From Parvicella tangerina (GTDB lineage Bacteria > Bacteroidota > Bacteroidia > Flavobacteriales_D > Parvicellaceae): a DNA stretch of 64,000 nt. Below are positions 52,278 through 60,254 of this stretch, one piece after another. Location of the stretch: assembly GCF_907165195.1 (NCBI RefSeq), contig NZ_OU015584.1, forward strand, positions 558,001-622,000, in the 5' to 3' direction. The position numbers and the translations under genes were made by a program. The notes beneath the pieces are model-generated. The model saw only the letters and a program-made list of their open reading frames with translations. It was not told where the DNA came from and ran no database searches. Positions within the stretch are counted from its first letter, which is position 1. Each line of letters begins with the position of its first letter.

Positions 52278-53453
52278 ATGGCGGTAGATTTTTCGAATAC
52301 TGAGGTCGCTTTCAAGAGTAAGTCGGATAGAGAACTCAAAAAGGCGTATTGGCTATTTAAAATGGTGGCTAGTCCTACTGTTGTAAATGTAGGCGAGTCG
52401 CTTACAAATTTTGCGTTGGCTTGTAGGTTGCCGATACGCTGGGCCGTAAAACCAACCATCTTTTCTCAGTTTTGTGGCGGTGAAACCATTGATGAATGTG
52501 ATCTTAAAATCAAACAGCTCGAGGAGAATAATATTGGAACTATTCTGGATTATTCTTTGGAAGGTAAGAACACCGATGATAGTCTGAATGCGACAACCGC
52601 GGAAGTGCTGGAAACGATCAAGAAAGCAAAGGATACTCCATCTATACCTTTTGCTGTATTTAAGCCTTCGGGTATTGGTAAGTTTGAAGTGCTTGAAATG
52701 GCGAACGAAAGCGAGGGGAAACTGATTGATGAAGAAAGTAAGTTGGACTATTCTCTTTTTGAAGAGCGTATGGATCGGATTTTCTCTCTCGGGCATGAAC
52801 TGGGAGTCTCTGTTTTCGTGGATGCGGAGGATAGTTGGATTCAAGATAGTATTGATCGGGTCACCGAGAGAATGATGGAAAAGTATAATAAAGATAGGGC
52901 GATTGTTGTGACTACCGTTCAGATGTATCGTTGGGACCGACTAGATTACCTGAGGGATCTTTATCAAAGAGCAAAGGAAAAAGGCTTTAAAGTTGGGGTG
53001 AAGTTGGTTCGTGGAGCCTACATGGAGAAAGAGAGAGAAAGAGCCGCAGAGAAAGGCTACCAAGATCCGATTCAAGCTAATAAGGAAGCAACAGATAGAG
53101 ATTATGATCTCGCTTTGAAATATTGCATAGAAAGACTAGATGTTTTCGAAGTTTGTGCAGGTTCACATAATGAGAAAAGTGCAAACGTATTGGTAGATTT
53201 ATTAGAGGAGAATAATATACATAAGGCTGACAATCGTGTTTATTTTGCACAGTTACTTGGTATGTCTGATCACATAAGTTTTAACTTGGCGGCTAACGGT
53301 TATAATGTGGCTAAGTATGTTCCCTATGGCCCAGTTAGAGATGTGATGCCCTATTTGATTCGAAGAGCTCAAGAAAATACTTCCGTAGCCGGACAAACAG
53401 GTAGGGAGTTAAAGCTAATCAGTCAAGAACTAGAAAGAAGGAAGAAGTCCTAG
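52278..53453 (+). CDS. Proline dehydrogenase
   Basis: A 391-residue FAD-dependent TIM-barrel enzyme oxidising proline to delta-1-pyrroline-5-carboxylate, feeding electrons to quinone. The conserved VKLVRGAYMEKERERA (about residues 241-256) and the later FAQLLGMSDHISFNLA...YVPYGPVRDVMPYLIRRAQEN segment are diagnostic, as is VDAEDSW...D near 193. It is monofunctional; the P5C dehydrogenase half of PutA is absent. The start is ATG 52278; a GTG at 52275 immediately precedes it. Converges on a T9SS protein gene with 2 bases between stops. Confidence 0.93.
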   Translation: MAVDFSNTEVAFKSKSDRELKKAYWLFKMVASPTVVNVGESLTNFALACRLPIRWAVKPTIFSQFCGGETIDECDLKIKQLEENNIGTILDYSLEGKNTDDSLNATTAEVLETIKKAKDTPSIPFAVFKPSGIGKFEVLEMANESEGKLIDEESKLDYSLFEERMDRIFSLGHELGVSVFVDAEDSWIQDSIDRVTERMMEKYNKDRAIVVTTVQMYRWDRLDYLRDLYQRAKEKGFKVGVKLVRGAYMEKERERAAEKGYQDPIQANKEATDRDYDLALKYCIERLDVFEVCAGSHNEKSANVLVDLLEENNIHKADNRVYFAQLLGMSDHISFNLAANGYNVAKYVPYGPVRDVMPYLIRRAQENTSVAGQTGRELKLISQELERRKKS

Positions 53454-53455
53454 AT

Positions 53456-54268
53456 TTACTGGATAATTATTTTCCGTGGGTTGGAGTTATTCGCTTTACA
53501 GAAATAAACTCCAGACTGCAAGTGAGAAAGGTTAAGTGTGTTACCCTGAATAGTGCCTTTATCCATCAATTTACCACTTACCGAGAAAACCTCGTAAGAT
53601 GTATTCTGATTCAGGTCTGTGTAAAAGATTCCATTATCAGATGGATTCGGATAGATCGTAAAAGCGTTTTCATTTTCTGTTACGCTAACGGGGTCATCTA
53701 TCGTAACTTCAATATTATCAAGAGCCAAAATGTAATTGTCTGTACTGATATGTCTAAATGCTATGAAGACACTTTGATTAGCAATTCCCAGGCTGTCCAA
53801 TGATATGGTGTAATTAGTCCAGTTCGGACTCATAGCAACGTTGCCGTATGCAACTGTGTCGAGCGTAAAAAATTGCCAAAGGTCAACTCCTCCGGTTGAT
53901 ACCCTGACCTCCAATCCGTCTGGATGAGAAGCATCTACAGATTTTGCATCAAAAGAGACATAATTACCGTAGCTCCCTAGCGTAACATTCGGCAGGATCA
54001 ACCAGTTATCAGCTTCACCAGGTTCATCAAACCATGAGGTAGCCACTAGAATTGAGTCACCTACTCCAGTGGAGTCGTAATCTTCTGCTACTACAAAAGC
54101 CTCATCAATAAAGTTGACTCCTGCAGATGAGTTTGGTGTTAGTCCATCGTTGTCAAAGAGTTGCCAACCTGCTGGAAAACCATCATTAAAATCTTCTGAC
54201 AGAACAGTGGTTTGACCGAGAAAAACGATCCGAAAAGCAATCAAAATAGTCAATAGTATATATCTCAT
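53456..54268 (-). CDS. T9SS type A sorted secreted protein, choice-of-anchor J domain
   Basis: About 270 residues from ATG 54268 (the upstream in-frame start at 54334 would bury the signal peptide). Signal peptide MRYILLTILIAFRIVFLGQ, then a MAM/choice-of-anchor J beta-sandwich (about residues 22-190: LSEDFNDGFPAGWQLFDNDG, SYGNYVSFDAKSVDASHPDG, FIAFRHISTDNYILALDNIEV) and a C-terminal type A sorting domain (about 195-270: FTIYPNPSDNG ... VFSVSGKL ... SGVYFCKA). Ligand and role unknown. A TAACTTTG element at 54287-54294 is probably its promoter. Confidence 0.88.
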   Translation of the reverse strand: MRYILLTILIAFRIVFLGQTTVLSEDFNDGFPAGWQLFDNDGLTPNSSAGVNFIDEAFVVAEDYDSTGVGDSILVATSWFDEPGEADNWLILPNVTLGSYGNYVSFDAKSVDASHPDGLEVRVSTGGVDLWQFFTLDTVAYGNVAMSPNWTNYTISLDSLGIANQSVFIAFRHISTDNYILALDNIEVTIDDPVSVTENENAFTIYPNPSDNGIFYTDLNQNTSYEVFSVSGKLMDKGTIQGNTLNLSHLQSGVYFCKANNSNPRKIIIQ

Positions 54269-54286
54269 ATGCTGTGTATATGGCAA

Positions 54287-54294
54287 CAAAGTTA
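54287..54294 (-). promoter_or_regulatory. -7 promoter element (TAACTTTG) of the T9SS protein gene
   Basis: Exact TAnnTTTG match on the reverse strand, 18 bases before the ATG at 54268. Confidence 0.5.
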
Positions 54295-54395
54295 GTAGAT
54301 TAAGTGGGAGATGATAATTTTTTTTAAAACTCATTGAACCTATTTGTCACTAGTTTGTACCAATGGTCAAACGATTCCGAGAAATTCGGGAAAAA

Positions 54396-54432
54396 CGAAA
54401 TCATTTTATCGAGGCCTAAAAAAATGATTTCG
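54396..54432. repeat. 12-bp perfect inverted repeat in a divergent intergenic region
   Basis: CGAAATCATTTT (54396-54407) pairs with AAAATGATTTCG (54421-54432) around a 13-base loop, between the divergent T9SS and MuiA-family genes. A second small hairpin (CCGA/TCGG, 54377-54389) precedes it, and CGAGAAAT occurs at 54378-54385 and again at 54431-54438. It could be an operator or an RNA leader structure. Confidence 0.55.
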
Positions 54433-54498
54433 AGAAATCTTGAAAACGATCAAGATACAATCTAGTGATTTTGTAAACACCTAATTAAATAAATTATC

Positions 54499-56214
54499 AT
54501 GAAAAAGCTAATTACAACAGCACTGTCAATGGTGCTGATAGGGACTTCTTTTGCCGCAGAAAAAGAAAAAGTGGTGAAGTCAGACATCGACAAGGTAACT
54601 GTATTTCTTCAGGGAGCACAGATAACGCGTGAATCAAAAATCTACATAGATAAAGGAGTTACTAAAGTGATTGTAGAGGGTATTACACAGGGGTTTAACC
54701 CAAACTCAATCCAGGTAAAAGGGAAAGGAGATTTCATCATTATGGATGTTTCTTCTCAACTCCATTATCCAGAACCTGAACCAGCTCCAGATCCTACAGA
54801 ATTACCAGATAAAATTGTAAAGGAAATTCATCTCTTGAAAGATTCAATTTCTGATATCTATTGGGATATTCAAGAAGTGAACAACAAGATCAAAGTGTAT
54901 GAAAGTGAAAAAAATCTGCTAACCACAAGTGGAGTGATCAAAGGGCAGGCGAGTAATGATTCCATTTTAGCATTAAAAGATGCGATGAACTACTTGAGAG
55001 ATAAAATGATTGAGATCAACGGGCTGTTGCTTAAAGCGCAGATTAAGCAGTCTAAATTAACACTCGCTCAGAACAGAATGAACAAGCGCCTAGTAACATT
55101 ACAAAATTATAATCAGAATATTCAGAACAACTACGTGCCCAAAAGTACCGCCCCTGTTCAGCAAATTGTGGTTACTGTTTCCGCTGAAGAGCACACCAGT
55201 GGTTATTTGGACATCAGTTATATGGTAAACAACGCAGGGTGGTCTCCAGCCTACGATCTAAGGGCGGATGATATTTCCAGTCCGGTTAAGTTGACCTATA
55301 AAGCAAATGTGTATCAGAGTACAGGAATAGATTGGGATAATGTGGATGTTACGTTATCTACCATTAATCCAAATAGAAGTAATGTTAAACCTACGCTTGC
55401 TCCTTGGTACATAAGATACTACCAGCCGGTTCAAACACCTACATACTCGGGTAGAGCCTATCCGCAAAGTACAAAAAAGGATGCTTATGAAATGAGTGCA
55501 GCTCCGACTACAGAAGAGGCTGACCTTGCCTTGGATGATAGTTATTACAAGAGCCAAATGAAAGAGGCAGAGCACATGGCAAACTATACACAGATGTCAG
55601 AGAGTATGACCATGGTAGAATTTGAGTTGAAATTAAAACAATCTATTCCATCTGATGGTCAGAACCACATGATGGCGGTAAAAAGTGAAAATATTGAATC
55701 CAGTTTCGAGCATTTTATAGTACCAAAAATGGATAATGACGCATTCTTAGTAGCTCATATGACTGGGTGGGAAGAGTTGAACTTGCTGCCAGCGGTTGCA
55801 AACATCTACTACGATGGAACTTATGTAGGTCAAACGAGAATCAATCCTTCTGTAATGAGCGATACCCTTGATCTTGCATTGGGAAGAGATAGAGGAATTT
55901 ACGTCACTAGAAAGAAAGTGAGTGATGAAGAAAAAGTTAAAGCACTTTCGAGCGAGAAAACAAAGACCGTTACTTACGAGATTGCGATCAAGAATTACAA
56001 GAGCTCAGAAATTAATTTGACGATTGAAGATCAGATTCCTGTCTCCAATATTGAGGATATCAAAGTAACGATGGGAGAGAATTCGGGAGCTGAATACAAT
56101 GAGGATTTAGGCTACCTAAAATGGAAACGCGACATAAAAAGTAAGGAAACACAGAAGTTTAAGTTTACTTATACGCTGAAATTCGATAAAGATAAAGAGC
56201 TAGCCCTTAATTAG
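54499..56214 (+). CDS. MuiA-family protein (DUF4140/DUF4139)
   Basis: A 571-residue secreted protein. Signal peptide at about residues 1-19 (LIGTSFAAEK). The N-terminal DUF4140 domain opens with IDKVTVFLQGAQITRESKIY and FNPNSIQVKGKGDF; a coiled-coil-like segment follows (about 110-200); the C-terminal DUF4139 starts with TSGYLDISYMVNNAGWSPAYDLRA and ends in a YELAIKNYKSSEINLTIEDQIPVS-like block. The family is named after a mucoidy inhibitor (MuiA) in Azotobacter/Pseudomonas; the mechanism is unknown. Its upstream region holds an unusual inverted repeat, and an intrinsic terminator lies downstream. Confidence 0.88.
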   Translation: MKKLITTALSMVLIGTSFAAEKEKVVKSDIDKVTVFLQGAQITRESKIYIDKGVTKVIVEGITQGFNPNSIQVKGKGDFIIMDVSSQLHYPEPEPAPDPTELPDKIVKEIHLLKDSISDIYWDIQEVNNKIKVYESEKNLLTTSGVIKGQASNDSILALKDAMNYLRDKMIEINGLLLKAQIKQSKLTLAQNRMNKRLVTLQNYNQNIQNNYVPKSTAPVQQIVVTVSAEEHTSGYLDISYMVNNAGWSPAYDLRADDISSPVKLTYKANVYQSTGIDWDNVDVTLSTINPNRSNVKPTLAPWYIRYYQPVQTPTYSGRAYPQSTKKDAYEMSAAPTTEEADLALDDSYYKSQMKEAEHMANYTQMSESMTMVEFELKLKQSIPSDGQNHMMAVKSENIESSFEHFIVPKMDNDAFLVAHMTGWEELNLLPAVANIYYDGTYVGQTRINPSVMSDTLDLALGRDRGIYVTRKKVSDEEKVKALSSEKTKTVTYEIAIKNYKSSEINLTIEDQIPVSNIEDIKVTMGENSGAEYNEDLGYLKWKRDIKSKETQKFKFTYTLKFDKDKELALN

Positions 56215-56272
56215 GGTTCGGTTATAGAGTCTTCTGGAGTTATTCGAAACAAAGGAAGAGATTAGGTGAGGG

Positions 56273-56305
56273 ACACCCAGGTTCTTAGAAACTTGGGTGT
56301 TTTTA
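56273..56305 (+). terminator. Intrinsic terminator after the MuiA-family gene
   Basis: An 11-12 bp stem (ACACCCAGGTT paired with AAACTTGGGTGT, with G-T wobbles and a CTTAG-type loop) is followed by a T-rich run (TTTTTATTTAT). The moaE stop on the other strand lies within the run, so the element may act in both directions. Confidence 0.75.
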
Positions 56306-56731
56306 TTTATTCACCTTCCACTGATGCGTTTCATCTTCAAAAATCTCTTTGCCGAAGATCGGTAGCTGTTCTTTAATGTTTTCTACTAAATAGGTGCAGG
56401 CTTCTCTCGCTTCTTTGCGATGTGCCGATGAAGTAAATACAAACAAGCAAATTTCACCCGTTTTTACTGTGCCCAAACTATGATAGATATGCATACAGGT
56501 AATGTCAAACTTTTCGAAAGCGCTTTCACGAATTTCATGGGCGGTTTTTAAAACCATTTCTTCATAGGCCGTGTACTCGATAGCTGCAACTGTTTTGCCT
56601 TCAATTTGATCAGCTCTAATTTGACCTAAGAATATTTCATGCGCACCAATTTGTGTTTTCACCTGATGATGAGCAATCGAATCTGCTATTTTTTGTGGCG
56701 ATATCGGTCCTTCTACAAATATGTTTTTCAT
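56303..56731 (-). CDS. moaE: Molybdopterin synthase catalytic subunit MoaE
   Basis: A 142-residue large subunit of molybdopterin synthase, which with thiocarboxylated MoaD converts cPMP to molybdopterin. Diagnostic segments: GAHEIFLGQIRADQIEGKTV (about residues 33-52), AIEYTAYEEM, IYHSLGTVKTGEICLFVFTSSAHRKEAREAC and the C-terminal PIFGKEIFEDETHQWK. Length is normal. Its ATG overlaps the stop of the ParE toxin gene by 4 bases, so it is transcribed behind a toxin-antitoxin pair and may be read from that promoter as well as from the tex/mobA promoter. Confidence 0.94.
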   Translation of the reverse strand: MKNIFVEGPISPQKIADSIAHHQVKTQIGAHEIFLGQIRADQIEGKTVAAIEYTAYEEMVLKTAHEIRESAFEKFDITCMHIYHSLGTVKTGEICLFVFTSSAHRKEAREACTYLVENIKEQLPIFGKEIFEDETHQWKVNK

Positions 56732-57036
56732 GGGTCAACTTTTGTTATACTATTATCAGGGTTTTGACGATTATCCCAAAAAGAAAGAATATTGATTTCG
56801 TCCTCACTAATTTCATAAAAAATCAGAAATACATCATGTGTTACAACTCTTGTTCGATCATTAGAAGTTGGTCGTCCGATATGATTGTTCGATGCGATTG
56901 TTGTCATCAATTTCTCCACTGAGTTAAGAACCTTTTTGCTGTATCTTTTGTTGCCATTCCTTAAGATGTAGAATTCAAGAATAGCTTTTAATTCTTTAGA
57001 AGCCCTTGGTGACCAAACTACCTTTCTTGTAGCCAT
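56728..57036 (-). CDS. RelE/ParE-family toxin
   Basis: A 102-residue protein of the ParE/RelE fold: VVWSPRASKELKAILEFY at the N-terminus, KVLNSVEKLMTTIASNNHIGRP in the middle, and the C-terminal TRVVTHDVFLIFYEISEDEINILSFWDNRQNP strand pair with its Arg and Tyr/Phe. ParE toxins poison gyrase, while RelE types cleave ribosome-bound mRNA; the WDNRQNP ending is typical of the ParE-type group in Bacteroidota. It overlaps the antitoxin gene by 19 bases and moaE by 4 bases. Placement inside molybdenum cofactor genes is unusual. Confidence 0.88.
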   Translation of the reverse strand: MATRKVVWSPRASKELKAILEFYILRNGNKRYSKKVLNSVEKLMTTIASNNHIGRPTSNDRTRVVTHDVFLIFYEISEDEINILSFWDNRQNPDNSITKVDP

Positions 57037-57254
57037 AATCTAATTTCAGCAATTGCGACATCACTTTCAATTCCTATGCCTTCAGCAATCTCTTTGCGGC
57101 TCATTTCTATAGCTTCTTCTTGGTCTTTAGTTATCGCAAACAACTTATTCTCGGAAGATTTTAGAATCGTCTGAATTGCAGTTAAAAAGTTCAAATCATC
57201 AATTTCTTGAATTCTCCTAATTAAATCGTTTTTTATGTCTGCAGAATAGTTCAT
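57018..57254 (-). CDS. Antitoxin of the ParE-family toxin
   Basis: A 78-residue protein from ATG 57254 (a longer frame to 57326 would read through the promoter and into mobA::moaD). Helix-rich, acidic and Lys-rich: MNYSADIKNDLIRRIQEIDD, then TILKSSENKLFAITKDQEEAIEMSRKEI with an acidic C-terminal toxin-binding half ending IRLWLQER. It matches the small Bacteroidota antitoxin type that precedes ParE by gene order. The start lies 2 bases downstream of a 17-bp palindrome that also contains a TAnnTTTG element, fitting autorepression. The two genes overlap by 19 bases. Confidence 0.82.
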   Translation of the reverse strand: MNYSADIKNDLIRRIQEIDDLNFLTAIQTILKSSENKLFAITKDQEEAIEMSRKEIAEGIGIESDVAIAEIRLWLQER

Positions 57255-57256
57255 AT

Positions 57257-57273
57257 TACCTTTCTCAAAGGTA
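57257..57273 (-). promoter_or_regulatory. Palindromic operator/promoter of the toxin-antitoxin pair
   Basis: TACCTTT (57257-57263) and AAAGGTA (57267-57273) form a perfect 7-bp inverted repeat with a 3-base spacer. On the coding strand it reads TACCTTTGAGAAAGGTA and contains the TAnnTTTG -7 element (57266-57273), 2 bases before the antitoxin ATG. Confidence 0.6.
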
Positions 57274-57294
57274 CGAAAATATTGATAAATGGTT

Positions 57295-58080
57295 TCATCC
57301 TCCAGCAAATGGGGGCAATAAAGCAATGGTGTCGTTCATTGATAGGTTGGCATTGTCAACTAGTGATTCATTTAACGCGAATCGAAAAGATATTGTGTTC
57401 AGTTCAGGAAAAGCTTCAAATAATTCATTTTTGAATTCGTTCAGATCGGATGATTCGGTCATCCATTCCAGCTCTTTCTTTCCTAGAATTTCTTCAATTT
57501 GTCCAAATGCGATAATCTTCACTTTCATAAATCCAAAGGTATCTAAATCTTTCGGAGAGTTGATATTCGCAATGAATGATTCCAGTGATTTTGGAATGTT
57601 TAGCTTTCTGAAGTTCCCATCCATTAGGAGTTGACCAACACTAAGGTCATCAGAATGAAGGGCTTTTTTGACATCGACTAAAACAGAACGGTGATAAAAC
57701 CCAATCAAGTAGTGATTCCTTTCATTGGCAGCAAATACAATCTTTTCTTTACTCAAAGAGTTGAATTCGTTTGTTAACCAGTTCACGATGCTTTCATTGA
57801 AAAAAAGCATGTCGCACGCCAAAATCAATACCCAGTCATATTTCGCCTGTGAAAGTGCAGTTCTTATACCAGATAGTGGACCTTTATCAGGGGATTCATC
57901 TGGGTAACAGGGAGATTTTTGATGACTTTGCGCACCAGCGATAAAAACGTCATCACTAACTTTTTGGGATAAGCGGATCATTTTAGTAACTAGCTTCTCA
58001 CCTTTGAAAAAGAGTTGAGACTTATCCGTTCCCATTCTGGAGCTTTTGCCTCCCGTTAGTATGCAGACCGAAAAAGACAT
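57295..58080 (-). CDS. MobA-MoaD fusion: molybdenum cofactor guanylyltransferase fused to molybdopterin synthase small subunit
   Basis: A 261-residue protein. Residues 1-185 form a MobA-type nucleotidyltransferase (ILTGGKSSRMGTDKSQL at about 8-24, GPLSGIRTAL near 68, ILACDMLFF near 87). From about residue 189 a MoaD-like beta-grasp domain follows (MKVKIIAFGQIEEILGKKEL) and the chain ends PPFAGG, the Gly-Gly that is thiocarboxylated in MoaD. The junction (DLDTFGF-MKVKII) has no stop, so the two domains are one reading frame here; an internal start at the MoaD Met remains possible. It starts directly after the tex stop and is followed by the toxin-antitoxin pair and moaE. Confidence 0.87.
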   Translation of the reverse strand: MSFSVCILTGGKSSRMGTDKSQLFFKGEKLVTKMIRLSQKVSDDVFIAGAQSHQKSPCYPDESPDKGPLSGIRTALSQAKYDWVLILACDMLFFNESIVNWLTNEFNSLSKEKIVFAANERNHYLIGFYHRSVLVDVKKALHSDDLSVGQLLMDGNFRKLNIPKSLESFIANINSPKDLDTFGFMKVKIIAFGQIEEILGKKELEWMTESSDLNEFKNELFEAFPELNTISFRFALNESLVDNANLSMNDTIALLPPFAGG

Positions 58081-60207
58081 CTAAGCTTCAATTCTTTTTA
58101 GGCCAATCCGCTTACGTTGGATGTCTACTTCAATTACTTCTACGTTCACATGCTCATGCAAGGCAATCACTTCGGCAGGGTTAGAGATGTACTCATCACT
58201 CAAGTTAGAAATATGAATCAACCCATTTTCTTTGATGCCTAAGTCTACAAATGCGCCAAAATTGGTTACATTATTCACAATCCCCGGATATGTTTTTCCA
58301 ACTTCTAAATCGTTAATGGTCTTGAGTTTTGGGTCAAACTCAAATACTTTAACCAGCTTTCTAGGGTCTCTACCAGGCTTCTTAAGTTCTTCGATAATAT
58401 CTGTGAGCGTTTCTAAGCCAGTTTGATCTGAAATGAATTGTTGTGGGTCTAGTTGATCAAGTACCTCTTGATTTCCAATAAGATCCCCGATCGTAACACC
58501 AGCAGCTTTGATCATTTTTGAGACTACCGCATAGCTTTCAGGGTGAACACTGCTGTTGTCAAGTGGCTGCTCTCCTTCTCTGATTCTGAGAAAACCAGCG
58601 GCTTGTTCAAAAGCTTTTGGCCCCATTTTCGGAACATCTAACAGTTCTTGCCTGTTTTTGAAACCACCTTGCTCCTTACGGTATTCAATAATATTCTCTG
58701 CTAATACAGGCCCTATTCCAGAAACATAGTTTAGCAAGTATTTGCTGGCAGTGTTCAAGTCAACGCCTACTTTATTTACACACGAAACGACCACGTTGTC
58801 GAGCTTTTCTTGTAACATTTTTTGATCTACATCATGCTGGTATTGTCCAACACCGATGCTTTTTGGGTCAATTTTAACCAGTTCTGCTAATGGATCCATT
58901 AACCTTCTTCCAATAGATACTGCACCTCGGACTGTCACATCGTATTGAGGAAACTCTTCACGAGCAATTTTGCTGGCCGAGTAGATGGATGCTCCTGCTT
59001 CATTTACCACGAAAACACGAACTTTTCTATCGAAATGGATTCCTTTGATGAATCGCTCTGTCTCTCTGCTTGCTGTGCCATTTCCAATAGCTATCGCCTC
59101 AATTTTGAATTGTTCAACCATGGTAGAGATCTTCTTTTTCGCCATACCTGTTTCACGCTGCGGAGGATGTGGGTAGATCGTTTCGTTATTCAAAAGATTA
59201 CCATGTTCGTCTAGACAGACTACTTTGCAGCCCGTTCTAAAGCCAGGATCAATAGCTAATGTTCTGAACGTCCCAAGAGGAGGTTGTAACAGAAGTTGCT
59301 GAAGGTTTAAAGCGAAGACCTTGATAGCTTCTTCATCTGCTTTTTGTTTAAGGTCTTTAGTAAGTTCATTCTCCAGTGATGGCCGTAGTAACCTTTGGTA
59401 GGCATCTTTGGCTATTGATTGAATAAGGTTCGGACATTTGGAACTTGGTTTTAGCAAGTAGTCTTCTAGTTTTTGAATCGCAGTTTTTTTGTCTGGCTGA
59501 ATGGAAACTTTGAGAAGACCTTCTTCTGCACCTCTGAGTAAAGCTAATATTCGATGCGATTTCGCCTTTTTGGCTAACTCTGAAAAGTCAAAATAGTCTT
59601 TAAACTTCTCTGCCTCCTCTTCTTTACCTTTAACGATTTTGCTCGTAATGATAGCTTCATGCGCAAACAGCTTCCGAAGCATGTTTCGTACACCTGGTCG
59701 TTCACTGATCCATTGTGCGGCAATTTCTTGGGCGCCAGTTAGTACTTCATCATCGGTAGGGTAATCTTTGGATCTAAATCTTGAGGCAGATGATGCTACT
59801 TGATCATTGTTCTGGGCGAGTATCATTTTCGCTAACGGAGCAAGTCCAGCAGCGATTGCTTTATCAGCTTTGGTCTGTCGTTTCGTTTTAAAGGGTAGGT
59901 AGAGATCTTCAACTTCCTTTTCGTCCCATGAGGCAATAATTTTACCTTCAAGTTCAGCATTTAGCTTGTCTTGCTCTTTGATGGATTTTAAGATGGCCTC
60001 TTTTCTTTTTTGAAGTTGCTCAAGTCTACCGTGTTCGGTTTTTATCTTTTCTACTTGCACTTCATCCAGACTGCCCGTCATCTCTTTTCGATACCTGGAA
60101 ATAAAAGGGATGGTAGCACCTTCAGAAAGAAGCTTTATGGTGTTTTCAACTTGTGATTTTTTTAGTTGAAGTTCTTGAGAAATGAGTTGAGTAAATAAGC
60201 TTTGCAT
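58081..60207 (-). CDS. Tex-like transcription accessory protein with S1 RNA-binding domain
   Basis: A 708-residue Tex/YhgF-family protein. N-terminal Tex helical domains (about 1-310; SRYRKEMTGSLDEVQVEKI), a RuvC-like domain around residues 310-460 (LAIDPGFRTGCKVVCLDE), helix-hairpin-helix pair (SGIGPVLAENIIEYRKEQGGF, LDVPKMGPKAFEQAAGFLRI, about 485-540) and a C-terminal S1 domain (YPGIVNNVTNFGAFVDLGIKENG, about 630-705). Shorter than the roughly 770-residue enterobacterial Tex because it ends directly after S1. It is the first gene of a run into mobA::moaD. Confidence 0.93.
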   Translation of the reverse strand: MQSLFTQLISQELQLKKSQVENTIKLLSEGATIPFISRYRKEMTGSLDEVQVEKIKTEHGRLEQLQKRKEAILKSIKEQDKLNAELEGKIIASWDEKEVEDLYLPFKTKRQTKADKAIAAGLAPLAKMILAQNNDQVASSASRFRSKDYPTDDEVLTGAQEIAAQWISERPGVRNMLRKLFAHEAIITSKIVKGKEEEAEKFKDYFDFSELAKKAKSHRILALLRGAEEGLLKVSIQPDKKTAIQKLEDYLLKPSSKCPNLIQSIAKDAYQRLLRPSLENELTKDLKQKADEEAIKVFALNLQQLLLQPPLGTFRTLAIDPGFRTGCKVVCLDEHGNLLNNETIYPHPPQRETGMAKKKISTMVEQFKIEAIAIGNGTASRETERFIKGIHFDRKVRVFVVNEAGASIYSASKIAREEFPQYDVTVRGAVSIGRRLMDPLAELVKIDPKSIGVGQYQHDVDQKMLQEKLDNVVVSCVNKVGVDLNTASKYLLNYVSGIGPVLAENIIEYRKEQGGFKNRQELLDVPKMGPKAFEQAAGFLRIREGEQPLDNSSVHPESYAVVSKMIKAAGVTIGDLIGNQEVLDQLDPQQFISDQTGLETLTDIIEELKKPGRDPRKLVKVFEFDPKLKTINDLEVGKTYPGIVNNVTNFGAFVDLGIKENGLIHISNLSDEYISNPAEVIALHEHVNVEVIEVDIQRKRIGLKRIEA

Positions 60208-60254
60208 AGATTCACGGATAACTATACAAAGCTATAATTCTGTTTCAAGTAATA

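Noticed and set aside
57255-57326. N-terminal extension of the antitoxin to 57326
   Set aside because: The added residues read through the palindromic promoter and the 3' end of mobA::moaD; the ATG at 57254 directly follows the promoter element.
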